Source: JBGSTR01 sp963707135 (GTDB lineage Bacteria > Pseudomonadota > Gammaproteobacteria > Chromatiales > Chromatiaceae). From it: a stretch of 64,000 bases of DNA. The stretch's first letter is position 1. Every line of letters begins with the position of its first letter. Location: assembly GCA_963707135.1 (NCBI GenBank), contig CAVPOY010000024.1:248001-312000 (forward strand), read 5' to 3'. Shown here in pieces: positions 19,994-31,073 of this stretch. The translations under genes were made by a program, and so were the position numbers. The notes below the pieces were generated by a model that had not been told where the DNA came from, made no database searches, and saw only the letters and a program-made list of their open reading frames with translations.

Positions 19994-21445
19994 ATGAAGC
20001 TTCGCGCCGTTCAGAAGGTCCTTGGCCTGCTGCTGACCGTCTTCAGCTTCACCATGCTGCCGCCGGTGGTCATCTCGCTGATCTACGGCGACGGCGCGGC
20101 ATGGCCGTTCCTTGCCGCGTTCGTCCTGATTCTCGGGGTCGGCCTGCTGACCTTCCTGCCTGTCGTCCGATATCATCAGGACCTCAGGCTCAGGGACGGG
20201 TTCCTGGTAGTCGTCCTGTTCTGGGTTTCACTGGGTCTGGCCGGGGCGCTGCCCTTCGTGCTCTCCGAGCGTCCCCACCTGTCGCCGGTCAATGCCATCT
20301 TCGAGTCTATCTCCGGACTCACTACCACAGGCGCGACGGTTATCCTCGGGCTCGACGATCTGCCGAAATCCATCCTGTTCTATCGGCAGCAGCTCCAGTG
20401 GCTCGGGGGCATTGGCATCATCGTGCTCGCGGTTGCGGTGCTGCCGATGCTCGGAATCGGGGGCATGCAGCTCTACCGGGCCGAGACGCCGGGACCGGTC
20501 AAGGACTCCAAGCTCACGCCCCGCATAACCGAGACCGCGAAGGCCCTTTGGTACATCTATCTCTGGCTGACCGTCGCCTGCGCGCTGGCCTATTGGGGTG
20601 CCGGAATGACGCTGTTCGACGCCGTCGGCCACGCGTTTGCGACCTTGGCCATCGGCGGCTTCTCGACCCACGACCTGAGCATGGGCTACTACGACAGCAC
20701 CCTGATTGAAATGATCGCCGTGCTGTTCATGTTTATTGCCGGTATCAATTTCGCGCTGCACTTCGTCGCGGTGCGGCGGCAGAGCCTGGTGGGCTATGCC
20801 CACGACAGCGAGTTCCGCTTCTACAGTTTTCTGATCGTGCTCGCGACCATCATCGTCACGGTGACACTGTACGTCAGCGACACCTACATCGAGTGGGAGA
20901 GCGCGTTCACGAAGGGGCTCTTCCAGGTCGTTTCAATCGGGACCACGACCGGCTTCACGACCGCCGAGTTCTATTTCTGGCCGCCGTTCCTGGAGATCCT
21001 GCTGCTGTTCATGAGCTTCGTCGGCGGCTGCGCCGGGTCCACGGGCGGCGGTATCAAGGTCATCCGCTTCCTGCTGCTGATCAAGCAGGGACTGCGCGAA
21101 GTGGGGCGGCTGGTCCACCCGAGTGCCCAGATCCCGGTGCGAATCGGCGGCAAGAGCGTTAACCACCGGGTCGTCGATGCGGTCTGGGGCTTCTTCTCGC
21201 TCTATGTCGGCAGTTTCGTCGCCATGTACCTGTTGCTGGCGGCCACCGGGCTGGACCTGTTGACCGCCTTCTCCGCCGTGGCCGCCTGCATCAACAACCT
21301 GGGCCCGGGTCTTGCCCAGGTCGGCGCCCATTACGCGGACATGAGCGATCCGGTGAAGCTGATCCTCTGCTTCGCCATGCTGCTCGGCCGGTTGGAGATC
21401 TTCACGCTGCTGGTACTGCTCTCACCCGCCTTCTGGCAACGCTGA
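19994..21445 (+). CDS. trkH: Trk potassium uptake channel TrkH
   Basis: A 483-residue inner-membrane protein with about 10 hydrophobic helices. The repeated selectivity-filter loops are recognisable, for example SGLTTTGATVI, ATLAIGGFSTHD, SIGTTTGFTTAEF and a last one near NNLGPGLAQVG. The conserved GGCAGSTGGGIKVIRFLLL segment holds the glycine-rich gate region. It works with TrkA encoded immediately upstream. Confidence 0.96.
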   Translation: MKLRAVQKVLGLLLTVFSFTMLPPVVISLIYGDGAAWPFLAAFVLILGVGLLTFLPVVRYHQDLRLRDGFLVVVLFWVSLGLAGALPFVLSERPHLSPVNAIFESISGLTTTGATVILGLDDLPKSILFYRQQLQWLGGIGIIVLAVAVLPMLGIGGMQLYRAETPGPVKDSKLTPRITETAKALWYIYLWLTVACALAYWGAGMTLFDAVGHAFATLAIGGFSTHDLSMGYYDSTLIEMIAVLFMFIAGINFALHFVAVRRQSLVGYAHDSEFRFYSFLIVLATIIVTVTLYVSDTYIEWESAFTKGLFQVVSIGTTTGFTTAEFYFWPPFLEILLLFMSFVGGCAGSTGGGIKVIRFLLLIKQGLREVGRLVHPSAQIPVRIGGKSVNHRVVDAVWGFFSLYVGSFVAMYLLLAATGLDLLTAFSAVAACINNLGPGLAQVGAHYADMSDPVKLILCFAMLLGRLEIFTLLVLLSPAFWQR

Positions 21446-21473
21446 CGCGCCGACCACATCTTTTCGGCACGAT

Positions 21474-21495
21474 TTCGGTCCGCCTCTGGACCGAA
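21474..21495 (+). terminator. Hairpin after trkH, possible terminator
   Basis: A perfect 8-bp stem TTCGGTCC / GGACCGAA with a 6-nt loop lies 29 bp after the trkH stop. It is not followed by a T run, so classical intrinsic termination is uncertain. It may instead be an mRNA 3'-end stabiliser. Confidence 0.4.
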
Positions 21496-21533
21496 GCGGG
21501 TATCGGCATCCGACAGACCGGGAGGGAGGCGTC

Positions 21534-21857
21534 ATGGGCATCATTGACAACCTCGAGGCCCTGCTTGCGCGTGGCCAGGATTCGGCCCTGCTGCGCTACA
21601 GCCTCGGCAACGAGTATCTGAAGTCCGGTGACGCGCGGACGGCATTGATGCATCTCGCCGAGGCGGTGCGCCAGGACCCCGGCTACTCGGCCGCCTGGAA
21701 GCTCCACGGCAAAGCGCTCGCCTCGGCCGGGCGACATGCCGAGGCCGTCGCGGCGTTCGACCTGGGCATCCGGGCCGCCGAGGCCAAGGGCGACGTCCAG
21801 GCCGCCAAAGAGATGCACGTCTTTCGCAAGCGCTCGGAGAAGGCGCTCGCAGGCTGA
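21534..21857 (+). CDS. Small TPR-containing protein
   Basis: A 107-residue soluble protein built from tetratricopeptide-like helix pairs (ALLRYSLGNEYLKSGDARTALMHL... and AAWKLHGKALASAGRHAEAV). A GGGAGG ribosome-binding site sits just before the ATG. TPR units act as protein-protein docking surfaces; the partner is not indicated. Similar small TPR proteins are frequent single genes in these genomes. Confidence 0.75.
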   Translation: MGIIDNLEALLARGQDSALLRYSLGNEYLKSGDARTALMHLAEAVRQDPGYSAAWKLHGKALASAGRHAEAVAAFDLGIRAAEAKGDVQAAKEMHVFRKRSEKALAG

Positions 21858-22163
21858 CCGAGCTCCACGCCGCTCATCCCGAGCTGCCGGTCAGAACCAC
21901 AAGGGGCAGAGGACGCGGAGGAAACCGGCATGTCGGCCTGTCCGTCGGGGGAAGCGCATGTACCGGCCTTTCTACCAAGGGCTTCCAAGTTCCTGGCATC
22001 GTGGCAGTTCCGAAGCCCGTTTCAAGTTTCATCGGGGCGCTTGTCATCGGTCGCCGGCGCGGTCAACCTACGCGCGCCTGAAAGCCTATAGTTCGCCGAG
22101 AGCCTATCCATGGGCCAAATCGGTGCCGGGACGTTCGGCACCGTCAACCAAGGGGGAATCGCG
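21858..22163. other. Intergenic region, no supported gene
   Basis: About 305 bp between the TPR protein gene and the transpeptidase gene. Several short frames exist but none is supported. The stretch near 22080-22110 (CCTATAGTTCGCCGAGAGCC) is the most AT-balanced part and may contain the promoter of the downstream gene. Nothing else is recognised. Confidence 0.5.
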
Positions 22164-23246
22164 ATGCGTCAAACGACCGATCAGACTGGCGGCGGCGGAA
22201 AAACCCGGATCGTCGCCTGGTGCGCGGCACTGGTGGCGATACTGATCCTGCCGGGCTGCGCGACACTGCCCGATTTCGGACTGTTCGCACGCGAGCCCGT
22301 GCGCACCGACCGTTTCGTGCTGCCGGACGAGAACACCGACGTCGTCGGCCTGGTGCAGGTGGTGGTCGCCCGCCATGAGGACACGCTCCCGGACTTTGCG
22401 CGCCGCTACGGCCTGGGTCATGACGAGGTCGTCGCCGCGAACCCCGGCATCGACCCCTGGCTGCCCGGCAAGGGCACGCGCGTGGTACTGCCGACCCAGT
22501 TCGTCCTGCCCGACGGCCCGCGCGAGGGGCTGGTCGTCAATCTGGCATCGCTGCGGCTGTTCTACTTCCCGAAGCCCGAGGAGGGGGAACCGCAGACGGT
22601 GATCACCCACCCCATCGGCATCGGCCGGGAGGGCTGGCGAACGCCCCTGGGGCAGATGCGCATCACCGAGAAGATCGAGAACCCGACCTGGACGCCTCCG
22701 GCCTCGGTGCGCCGGGAGCACGCAAAGCAGGGGGACCGGCTGCCCGCGGTCGTGAAGGCCGGACCCGACAACCCGCTCGGCGCCTACGCGATGCGCCTGA
22801 GCCGCCCGAGCTACCTGCTGCACGGCACCAACAAACCCTATGGCGTGGGCATGCGCGTCAGCCACGGTTGCGTGCGGCTGTATCCGGAGGACATCGCCCG
22901 CCTGTTCCCGGAGATCCCGGTCGGCACCAAGGTCCGCGTCATAAGCCAGCCCTATCTGGCCGGCTGGAAGGACGGCGAGCTCTATCTGGAAGCGCACGAA
23001 CCGCTGTCCGAGGAGGCCAAGCGTTGGAAGGGCAGTCTGAAGCCAATGGAGAAGGCGCTGGCGGCGAGGACCGCCGACGACCCTACGCTGGTGGACTGGC
23101 AGAAGGCCGAAGAGGCCGCCCGCGAGGCGCGGGGAATCCCCGTTCCGGTCTCGCCCGGGAGCCCCAATCTCGACGAGGTCATAGCCCGGGCGCCCAGGGT
23201 GCCGCGCGTGCCCGAGTGGCAGGACGAGACGGACCGGGACAGCTAG
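22164..23246 (+). CDS. L,D-transpeptidase lipoprotein (ErfK/YbiS/YkuD family)
   Basis: A 360-residue protein. ATG 22164 was chosen because AGGGGGA precedes it and it opens a lipoprotein signal (ILILPGCATLP; Cys after LPG). A LysM-like segment (HEDTLPDFARRYGLGHDEVV) precedes the YkuD catalytic domain, which has the HGTNKPYGVGMRVSHGCVRL signature with catalytic His and Cys. The family links murein peptides through 3-3 bonds or attaches lipoproteins to murein. The C-terminal 70 residues are a charged, proline-containing tail. Confidence 0.92.
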   Translation: MRQTTDQTGGGGKTRIVAWCAALVAILILPGCATLPDFGLFAREPVRTDRFVLPDENTDVVGLVQVVVARHEDTLPDFARRYGLGHDEVVAANPGIDPWLPGKGTRVVLPTQFVLPDGPREGLVVNLASLRLFYFPKPEEGEPQTVITHPIGIGREGWRTPLGQMRITEKIENPTWTPPASVRREHAKQGDRLPAVVKAGPDNPLGAYAMRLSRPSYLLHGTNKPYGVGMRVSHGCVRLYPEDIARLFPEIPVGTKVRVISQPYLAGWKDGELYLEAHEPLSEEAKRWKGSLKPMEKALAARTADDPTLVDWQKAEEAAREARGIPVPVSPGSPNLDEVIARAPRVPRVPEWQDETDRDS

Positions 23247-23247
23247 A

Positions 23248-23332
23248 GAAACGCTGATTTACGGCGCTTCCCGTCCGGGCCAAGGATGGTCGGGCAGTTT
23301 CAATGGATGTAAGCCATTGAAAATTTAGCGCC
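23248..23332. repeat. Dispersed two-hairpin intergenic repeat, copy 2
   Basis: This copy starts directly after the transpeptidase stop codon and lies between two convergent genes. Hairpin A is GAAACGC / GCGCTTC (23248-23254; one mismatch). The constant stretch CCGTCCGGGCCAAGGATGG follows. Hairpin B is a perfect 9-bp stem TTTCAATGG / CCATTGAAA (23298-23306 and 23314-23322). Conserved GCGCC ends the unit. Hairpin B pairs perfectly here while copy 1 has a mismatch, and hairpin A is the reverse. Confidence 0.85.
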
Positions 23333-23359
23333 CTGGTGCGGATCAGGGCCGGGCGGACA

Positions 23360-24880
23360 TCAGGCCGCGTGCTCGGCCGGGTAGGGCAGGCGCCCACAGA
23401 GCCGGCTCAGCTCTCTAAGGCGTTCCGCGCTGCCCTGGGCTATCTGCTCCGTGCGGTAGCGCCAGACCCAGTTCCCCTCGGCGGTGCCCGGGCGGTTCAT
23501 GCAGGCCTCCGATCCGAGTCCCAGCACGTCCTGCATCGGGAAGACGGCCATCGCCGCGACCGACGACAGCGCGGCGCGGATGAAGTCCCACTGTATCTCC
23601 TTGCCCTTGCCGCCCAGGTAGCGGGTGACTCGATGCCGGGTCTCGGCGTCCCGGCCCGCCCACCAGCCGCGCAGCGTGTCGTTGTCGTGGGTGCCGGTGT
23701 AGACGGCGAGACGTCGGCGATGATTGTGCGGCAGGAACCCGGAGAGCCCGATACCGTCTTCCATGCCGTCGAACGCAAACTGCAGGACCGCCATCCCGGG
23801 CAGCCCGAGGGCGTCCCGCAGCTCCTCGACGTCGCGGGTGATCACACCGAGGTCCTCGGCGATCAGCGGCAGCTCGTCGCCGAGCTCGGCCTTCAGGGCA
23901 CGAAACAGGTCCTCCCCCGGCCCCTGCACCCAGCGACCGTTGACGGCCGTCGTCTCGGTCGCCTGGATCTCCCAAAAGCCGGCGAAGCCGCGGAAGTGGT
24001 CGATGCGAACCATGTCGACCAGCTCGAGCACCCGCCGCAGCCGCTCGACCCAGAAGCCGTACCCGTCCTGCGCCAGCACCTGCCAGCGATAGAGCGGGTT
24101 TCCCCAGCGCTGGCCAGTCGCGCTGAAATAGTCCGGCGGCACACCCGCGATGATCGTGGGATGCCCGAGCTCGTCCAGATGGAACCACTCCGGGTGGGTC
24201 CAGACCTCGCTCGAATCGTGGGCTACAAAGATCGGGACGTCGCCGATCAGCCTGACGCCGCGCGCGTGTGCGTAGGCGCGCAGCTCCCGCCACTGGCGAA
24301 AGAAGAGGTATTGTGCAAAGCGCCTGCGATCGAGCGACGGCTCGTGGGTCTCCTTCCATTGCTCAAGGGCGGCGGGGTCGCGCAGCGCGTATTCGGGTGA
24401 CCATTCGGTCCAGGGCCGGTACCGGTGGTGTGCCTTCAGGGTCTGGTACAGGACGTAGTCCTCGAGCCAGGCCGCATGATGGATCTGGAACCGCGCGTAG
24501 TCGTCGCGGTCCGCCACCTCCGCGCCGGCCAGGAACCCGGCGTAGGCCCGGTCCAGCAGCCGGCGTTTCCACGGCTTGACGCGGCCGAAGTCCACCCGAT
24601 CCGCCGCGAGCCCCGGGTGCTCCAGGTCCCCGGGCTCGATCCAGCGCGCCTCGAGCAGTAGCTCGGGACTTATCAGCAACGGGTTTCCGGCGAACGCGGA
24701 CGAGCACTGGTAGGGGGAGTCGCGATACCCGGTCGGACCGAGCGGCAGCATCTGCCAGAGGCCCTGACCGGCTCGGGCGAGAAAGTCCACGAAGTCCCGG
24801 GCCGCTGGTCCGAGGTCCCCGACGCCAAACGGTCCCGGCAGTGACGTCGGGTGGAGTAGGATTCCGCTGGTTCGATACAT
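23360..24880 (-). CDS. malQ: 4-alpha-glucanotransferase (amylomaltase, GH77)
   Basis: A 506-residue cytoplasmic enzyme that transfers maltodextrin segments between glucans, used in glycogen or maltodextrin metabolism. Family motifs are RTSGILLHPTSLPGPFGVGDLG at the start, GDVPIFVAHDSSEVW, the nucleophile region VRIDHFRGFAGFWEI, the acid/base IAEDLGVIT and the third acidic site YTGTHDNDTLRGWW. ATG 24880 was chosen because it matches the family N-terminus; a longer frame upstream lacks similarity. Confidence 0.95.
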   Translation of the reverse strand: MYRTSGILLHPTSLPGPFGVGDLGPAARDFVDFLARAGQGLWQMLPLGPTGYRDSPYQCSSAFAGNPLLISPELLLEARWIEPGDLEHPGLAADRVDFGRVKPWKRRLLDRAYAGFLAGAEVADRDDYARFQIHHAAWLEDYVLYQTLKAHHRYRPWTEWSPEYALRDPAALEQWKETHEPSLDRRRFAQYLFFRQWRELRAYAHARGVRLIGDVPIFVAHDSSEVWTHPEWFHLDELGHPTIIAGVPPDYFSATGQRWGNPLYRWQVLAQDGYGFWVERLRRVLELVDMVRIDHFRGFAGFWEIQATETTAVNGRWVQGPGEDLFRALKAELGDELPLIAEDLGVITRDVEELRDALGLPGMAVLQFAFDGMEDGIGLSGFLPHNHRRRLAVYTGTHDNDTLRGWWAGRDAETRHRVTRYLGGKGKEIQWDFIRAALSSVAAMAVFPMQDVLGLGSEACMNRPGTAEGNWVWRYRTEQIAQGSAERLRELSRLCGRLPYPAEHAA

Positions 24881-24991
24881 CTGGACTGCCTTGTCGGAGG
24901 GGTGCGACCGCACCAGTCTAGCGAAACTACCCCCGAAAAGCGCGAACCGGACCGGCCGGTCAGCGGACCTACCGAGCATCGCCCAAGACCG

Positions 24992-26806
<1,815 letters not shown>

Positions 26807-27523
26807 GAGGGGTGGGGCTCCGGAAAGCGGGGACAGCGGGACTTCGGTGCCGCGGCGGGACCGGTCGACCCGGAGCGACGCCAGGCGGTGGAGGCCGGCC
26901 GCCGATTATAGCTTAAAGAGCCTCAGTCGCGGTCCGGAATCGAGTGCGCCCGTCGGCTCAAAACGGCCCCTCGGCGGTAATTCCGAGGCTCGAACGGGGC
27001 GCCGGGACCAACGTCCGGCGATCGGCGTTCTTGGCCTCGAAATTTTGTCACAAAGATTCCGCAACAACGCAACACAGAAAAGAAAGTTAGAGATGCCCAC
27101 ACCGCCTGTGGATAACTTTGTGAACAAAGAGCGCCCGACGCCCGCCGGCCCGCACCGGCACCGATCTCCAACCCCACTGGTCCCGTTGCTCGAGACGCGC
27201 GTTCGGCTTTTCCGGTCAGAAGGATAGGCGCCCTCGCGGGCGAGCGGCGCTCCCCGGCGGCGGACTTGGACCAACGCCCGGGCCCGCCGGCCGGCGGTGT
27301 GCATAGCCGCCGGATACCGGGGCGGGCGCCTGACGGCAGCGGGGTCGATTTCGGCAGGGCTCCCCGCCCGGGCGCCGGGGTCCTCGGCGGGTCCGAGCGC
27401 GTCGCGCCGGGGTTGCGCTCGCCGGGGAAAAAGCCCAGCATACGTGGGGCCGCCGTTGGACGAAATCCGATGACAAGCGCGCCGCGTTGAAATTTCCCAC
27501 GGACCCCGAGCAGTAACCTGAGC
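26807..27523. other. Long intergenic region with AT-rich patch and DnaA-box-like sites
   Basis: About 715 bp separate the divergent typA and moxR genes, with no supported gene. Inside is a locally AT-rich patch (27030-27130). It holds a perfect DnaA box on the minus strand (TGTGGATAA, 27107-27115) and two one-mismatch relatives (TTTGTCACA 27044-27052; TGTGAACAA 27119-27127). The rest is GC-rich and featureless. Promoters for both operons must lie here. The box cluster could be a DnaA-regulated promoter or chance. Confidence 0.45.
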
Positions 27524-28480
27524 ATGACGCCTGCCGACCTAAAACCCGTACGCGACCACATCGCCTCCCGCATCATCGGCCAGCGCCAGTTCATCGACAG
27601 CATGCTGATCTGCCTGCTCAGCGATGGACATCTGCTGGTGGAGGGCATGCCGGGACTGGCCAAGACCACCGCCGTCAAGGCGCTTGCCGAGTCCCTGGAA
27701 GGCGACTTCCACCGCGTTCAGTTCACGCCCGACCTGCTGCCCTCCGACCTGATCGGCACGGACATCTACCGCCACGAGAAAGGCGAGTTCGAGTTCCGCC
27801 CGGGCCCCCTCTTCCACAACGTGCTGCTGGCCGACGAGGTCAACCGCGCGCCCGCGAAGGTGCAGTCGGCGCTGCTCGAGGCGATGGCCGAGCATCAGAT
27901 CACCGTCGGCCAGCGTACCTACCCGCTGCCCAAGCTATTCATGGTGCTGGCGACCCAGAACCCGGTGGAGCAGGAGGGCACCTATCACCTGCCCGAGGCC
28001 CAGCTCGACCGCTTCCTGATGGAGGCGGTGGTCACCTATCCGAGCCGGGACGAGGAGCTCCAGATCCTCGAGCTCGACAGCCAGCAGCAGAAGCAGAGCT
28101 ACGCGCCGCCGGCCAAACGCCTGACGCAGGCGGAGCTCTTCGCGATGCGCCGGGACGTGGCCAACCTGTACCTGGACCCCAAGCTTCACAACTACATCGT
28201 CGATTTGGTCCAGGCGACCCGCCAGCCAAAAATCTACGACGCGGATCTCGGCCGCTGGTGCCGCTTCGGCGGCTCGCCGCGCGCCAGCATCGCGCTCGCG
28301 CGTTGCGCCCGGGCCCGTGCCTGGCTCGACGGCGACGAGTTCGTGGCGCCTCACCACATCCAGTCGGTCGCGCCGGAGATCCTCCGCCACCGGCTGCTGC
28401 TGACGTTCGAGGCAGAGGCCGAAGGCATCACGACCGACGAGTTCGTCAACCGGCTGCTGAACCTCGTCGCCATCCCTTGA
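27524..28480 (+). CDS. MoxR-family AAA+ ATPase
   Basis: A 318-residue chaperone-type ATPase. It has Walker A EGMPGLAKTTAVKAL, Walker B VLLADEVNRAP, sensor 1 MVLATQNPVEQEG and the C-terminal lid. MoxR proteins act with VWA-domain partners to mature or assemble protein complexes. Here it heads a run of seven genes that includes two VWA proteins, a TPR protein and a BatD-like protein. No frame defect was seen. Confidence 0.95.
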   Translation: MTPADLKPVRDHIASRIIGQRQFIDSMLICLLSDGHLLVEGMPGLAKTTAVKALAESLEGDFHRVQFTPDLLPSDLIGTDIYRHEKGEFEFRPGPLFHNVLLADEVNRAPAKVQSALLEAMAEHQITVGQRTYPLPKLFMVLATQNPVEQEGTYHLPEAQLDRFLMEAVVTYPSRDEELQILELDSQQQKQSYAPPAKRLTQAELFAMRRDVANLYLDPKLHNYIVDLVQATRQPKIYDADLGRWCRFGGSPRASIALARCARARAWLDGDEFVAPHHIQSVAPEILRHRLLLTFEAEAEGITTDEFVNRLLNLVAIP

Positions 28481-28586
28481 TCGCGATGTCGCGGACCGAA
28501 CGCCCCCGGCTCGCTCCGACTCGGGACCCGGACGCGCCATCGGCGGCGCCCGCCCGGCCGACGGCAGGGTCGCAGGTGCTGACACG

Positions 28587-29504
28587 GTGAGTCTCTACCC
28601 CCGACTGGACGACCTGCTGGAGCTGCGCCACCAGGCGCAGACGCTCGGCCTGCCGTCGCACCACCTGGTCAACTCGACCTTTGCCGGGCTCTATGCCTCG
28701 GTGTTTCGCGGCGCCGGCGTCAATTTCGAGGAGGTCCGCGAGTACCGCGAGGGCGACGACATTCGCTATATGGACTGGAAGGTCACGGCCCGCACCAACG
28801 AGCCGCACATGAAGATCTTCCGCGAGGAACGCGAACGCTCGATCGTGCTTTGTGTCGACAAGGGCCCGCACATGGCGTTCGGTACCCGCGGCACCTTCAA
28901 ATCCGTCCAGGCCGCCCGCGCGGCGGCCCTGATCGGCTGGGCGGCGAGCCGCCTCAACGACCGGGTCGGCGGGCTGGTCTTCGGGGATCCGGCCGCCGGG
29001 TTGCAACACTTCCGGCCTTCCCGGGGGCGCCGGGCCCTGTGGCAGCTGCTCCGCAATTTGACCACGCCGGGTCCCGACAAGGAGAAGTCGGTGGACTGTC
29101 TCGGCGGCGCACTGCAGCGGGCCACGTCCGGGCTTCCGACCGGCTCGCTGGTGTTCGTCATCGCGGACCTGAACCGCGACGCGATGAGCCTGGAGCGCAT
29201 CCTCGGCAACCTGACCCAGCGCAACTCGGTGGCGCTGATCCCGGTGGACGACCCGGCGGACTGGGAGATCCCGTCCATGGGCGTGACCACCTTCACCGGC
29301 ACCGACGGTACCCTGGTCGAGATAGACACCGACGACCCGCAGGCCCAGCGCGCCTTTCGCCAGGCCTGGGAGGAGCGCCGGAGCCTGCTCCAGGCCATCG
29401 CCCACCGGCTCCACATCATCCTGCTGCCGGTGCGCACCGACGAGGAGATCCACCTGAGCCTGATCCACAACCTGGAGCACCGGGCGAGATCGCGGACGGT
29501 CTGA
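28587..29504 (+). CDS. DUF58 protein (Bat operon)
   Basis: A 305-residue soluble protein of the DUF58 family. The family signature is REYREGDDIRYMDWKVTARTN followed by a VWA-like fold (RSIVLCVDKGPHMAFGT ... GSLVFVIADLN). It starts at GTG and ends in a TGATG overlap with the next gene. It lies 106 bp after the MoxR gene. The function is believed to be part of the MoxR/VWA assembly; direct activity is unknown. Confidence 0.92.
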   Translation: MSLYPRLDDLLELRHQAQTLGLPSHHLVNSTFAGLYASVFRGAGVNFEEVREYREGDDIRYMDWKVTARTNEPHMKIFREERERSIVLCVDKGPHMAFGTRGTFKSVQAARAAALIGWAASRLNDRVGGLVFGDPAAGLQHFRPSRGRRALWQLLRNLTTPGPDKEKSVDCLGGALQRATSGLPTGSLVFVIADLNRDAMSLERILGNLTQRNSVALIPVDDPADWEIPSMGVTTFTGTDGTLVEIDTDDPQAQRAFRQAWEERRSLLQAIAHRLHIILLPVRTDEEIHLSLIHNLEHRARSRTV

Positions 29505-30040
29505 TGGAACCGACGCTCGACCAGCTCAGGGACATCCACGGGTTCGCCGGCGTCAGCTGGTGGCCGCCGGCACCCGGCTGGTGGCTACTCCTGGGCGGGA
29601 TCCTTTTGATGAGCTACGCGATCTGGCGCTGGCGCGCCACGCTGCGCCTGCGGGTGCCGATCCCGGGAATCACGCTGGGAAGCTGGCGCTGGGACGCAGC
29701 GGCGGCCCTGCGGGACCTGCGCCGCCGGGAACGGGCCGGACTGGATCCTAAGACCGCCACCGGCGAGCTCTCGGAGTTGATGCGACGGATCGCGATGGCC
29801 CGGCTCGGTCGCGATGCCTGCGCCGGGCTAACCGGCGAGGAATGGCTCGACTGGCTGTCCGCGAACGATCCACAGGGCTTCCCGTGGAAGGAGCGCGGCC
29901 AGATCCTGCTCTCCGCCCCCTACGCCCCGCCGCGAGAGTCGGGAGATGGGGCGGTCGGGTCACTCATCGATGCCGGCTACGGCTGGGTGTCCGCCCCGGA
30001 CAAGAAGGACAAGGCCAAACGGGAGGGACGGCGTGTTTGA
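29504..30040 (+). CDS. DUF4381 membrane protein (Bat operon)
   Basis: A 178-residue protein. One strong TM helix (WWLLLGGILLMSYAIWRW, about residues 26-44) follows the conserved PTLDQLRDIHGFAGVSWWPP motif. The cytoplasmic C-terminal part carries ELMRRIAMARLGRDACAGLTGEEWLDWL. This is the small membrane component found between DUF58 and the first VWA gene in gammaproteobacterial Bat operons. The start shares one base with the stop of the gene before it. Confidence 0.9.
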   Translation: MEPTLDQLRDIHGFAGVSWWPPAPGWWLLLGGILLMSYAIWRWRATLRLRVPIPGITLGSWRWDAAAALRDLRRRERAGLDPKTATGELSELMRRIAMARLGRDACAGLTGEEWLDWLSANDPQGFPWKERGQILLSAPYAPPRESGDGAVGSLIDAGYGWVSAPDKKDKAKREGRRV

Positions 30041-31073
30041 GTTCCATTGGCCCTGGGCCGCGCTGCTGTTGCCGCTACCGCTGCTGATCCCCTACCTGTG
30101 GCCGGAGCCCGCCGAACCCGTCGAGGAGGACCTCGAGGGCCAGCGGCAGACCCTGCTGCACCCTCGGCTCGACGCCCTGGAGGCGGCCTACCGGACGCGC
30201 CGGCCGAGGCTTCAGCTGGGCGGCTGGGTGCATCTGGCGCTGCTTTACCTGCTCTGGGCCGCGCTAGTGTTCGCGCTGATGCGTCCCCAATGGCTGACGC
30301 CCTATACCGAGATCAGCTCGCCCGGCTATGACATCATGCTCGCGGTGGACACGTCGCACTCGATGGACGCCCTGGACTTCACCGTGGGGGGCCGCCAGGT
30401 CACCCGCATGCAGGTGGTCAAGGGGGTCATGGGCCGCTTCGTCGATCAGCGCGAGGGCGACCGCATAGGGTTGATCATCTTCGGCAGCCGGGCCTTCATG
30501 CTCTCGCCGCTGTCGATGGACCGCAACGCGGTGCGTCAGTTACTCGACGGCGTCGTCGCCAGCATTGCCGGCCAGGGCACCGCCCTGGGGGACGCCATCG
30601 CGCTGGGGGTAAAGAAGCTCAGGGAGCGTCCGCCCCAGTCCCGGGTCATGATCCTGATCGCCGACGGCGACAACTCGGCCGGCGGCTTCGCGCCGGTCGA
30701 GGCCGCGCGCCTGGCCCGCGCCATGGGCGTGCGCATCTACGTTATCGGCGTGGGCAGCAAGCAGGAGCGGATCCCGATCTTCGAGGAAGGCACGGTCAAG
30801 TACCGCGACGACCTGACGATGGACGAGGAGACCCTGCAACAGATTGCCGACATCACCGGCGGCGCCTACTTCCGGGCCACCGACACCCGCGCCCTGGAGG
30901 CGATCTCGGAGCGCGTCGGCCAATTGGAGAAGACCGAGGCGGAATCGCGCACGGCCTTCCTGCCGGAGCCCCTTTACCGCTGGCCGCTCGCGCTCGCGCT
31001 GCTGGCGCTGCTGGCGCTGGGCTTGTTCCCGGAGGGGCGGAAGCGGTTCGTTCGGGGTGCCGCCGGTGCCTGA
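30033..31073 (+). CDS. VWA-domain membrane protein, BatA-like
   Basis: A 346-residue protein starting at GTG (GGGAGGGA upstream; 8-bp overlap with the previous gene). Two N-terminal TM helices precede a von Willebrand A domain and one helix closes the C-terminus (YRWPLALALLALLALGLF). The MIDAS metal site is complete: AVDTSHSMDALDF (DxSxS), the Thr in GQGTALGDAI and the Asp in LIADGDNSAGG. It is predicted to hold a divalent metal in the cytoplasm- or periplasm-facing VWA domain and to work with MoxR. Confidence 0.92.
   Translation: MFEFHWPWAALLLPLPLLIPYLWPEPAEPVEEDLEGQRQTLLHPRLDALEAAYRTRRPRLQLGGWVHLALLYLLWAALVFALMRPQWLTPYTEISSPGYDIMLAVDTSHSMDALDFTVGGRQVTRMQVVKGVMGRFVDQREGDRIGLIIFGSRAFMLSPLSMDRNAVRQLLDGVVASIAGQGTALGDAIALGVKKLRERPPQSRVMILIADGDNSAGGFAPVEAARLARAMGVRIYVIGVGSKQERIPIFEEGTVKYRDDLTMDEETLQQIADITGGAYFRATDTRALEAISERVGQLEKTEAESRTAFLPEPLYRWPLALALLALLALGLFPEGRKRFVRGAAGA

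Noticed and set aside
27041..27129. Chromosomal origin of replication
   Set aside because: Only one perfect DnaA box, no dnaA, dnaN, gidA or rpmH nearby, and no clear DNA-unwinding repeats; kept only as a weaker regulatory idea.
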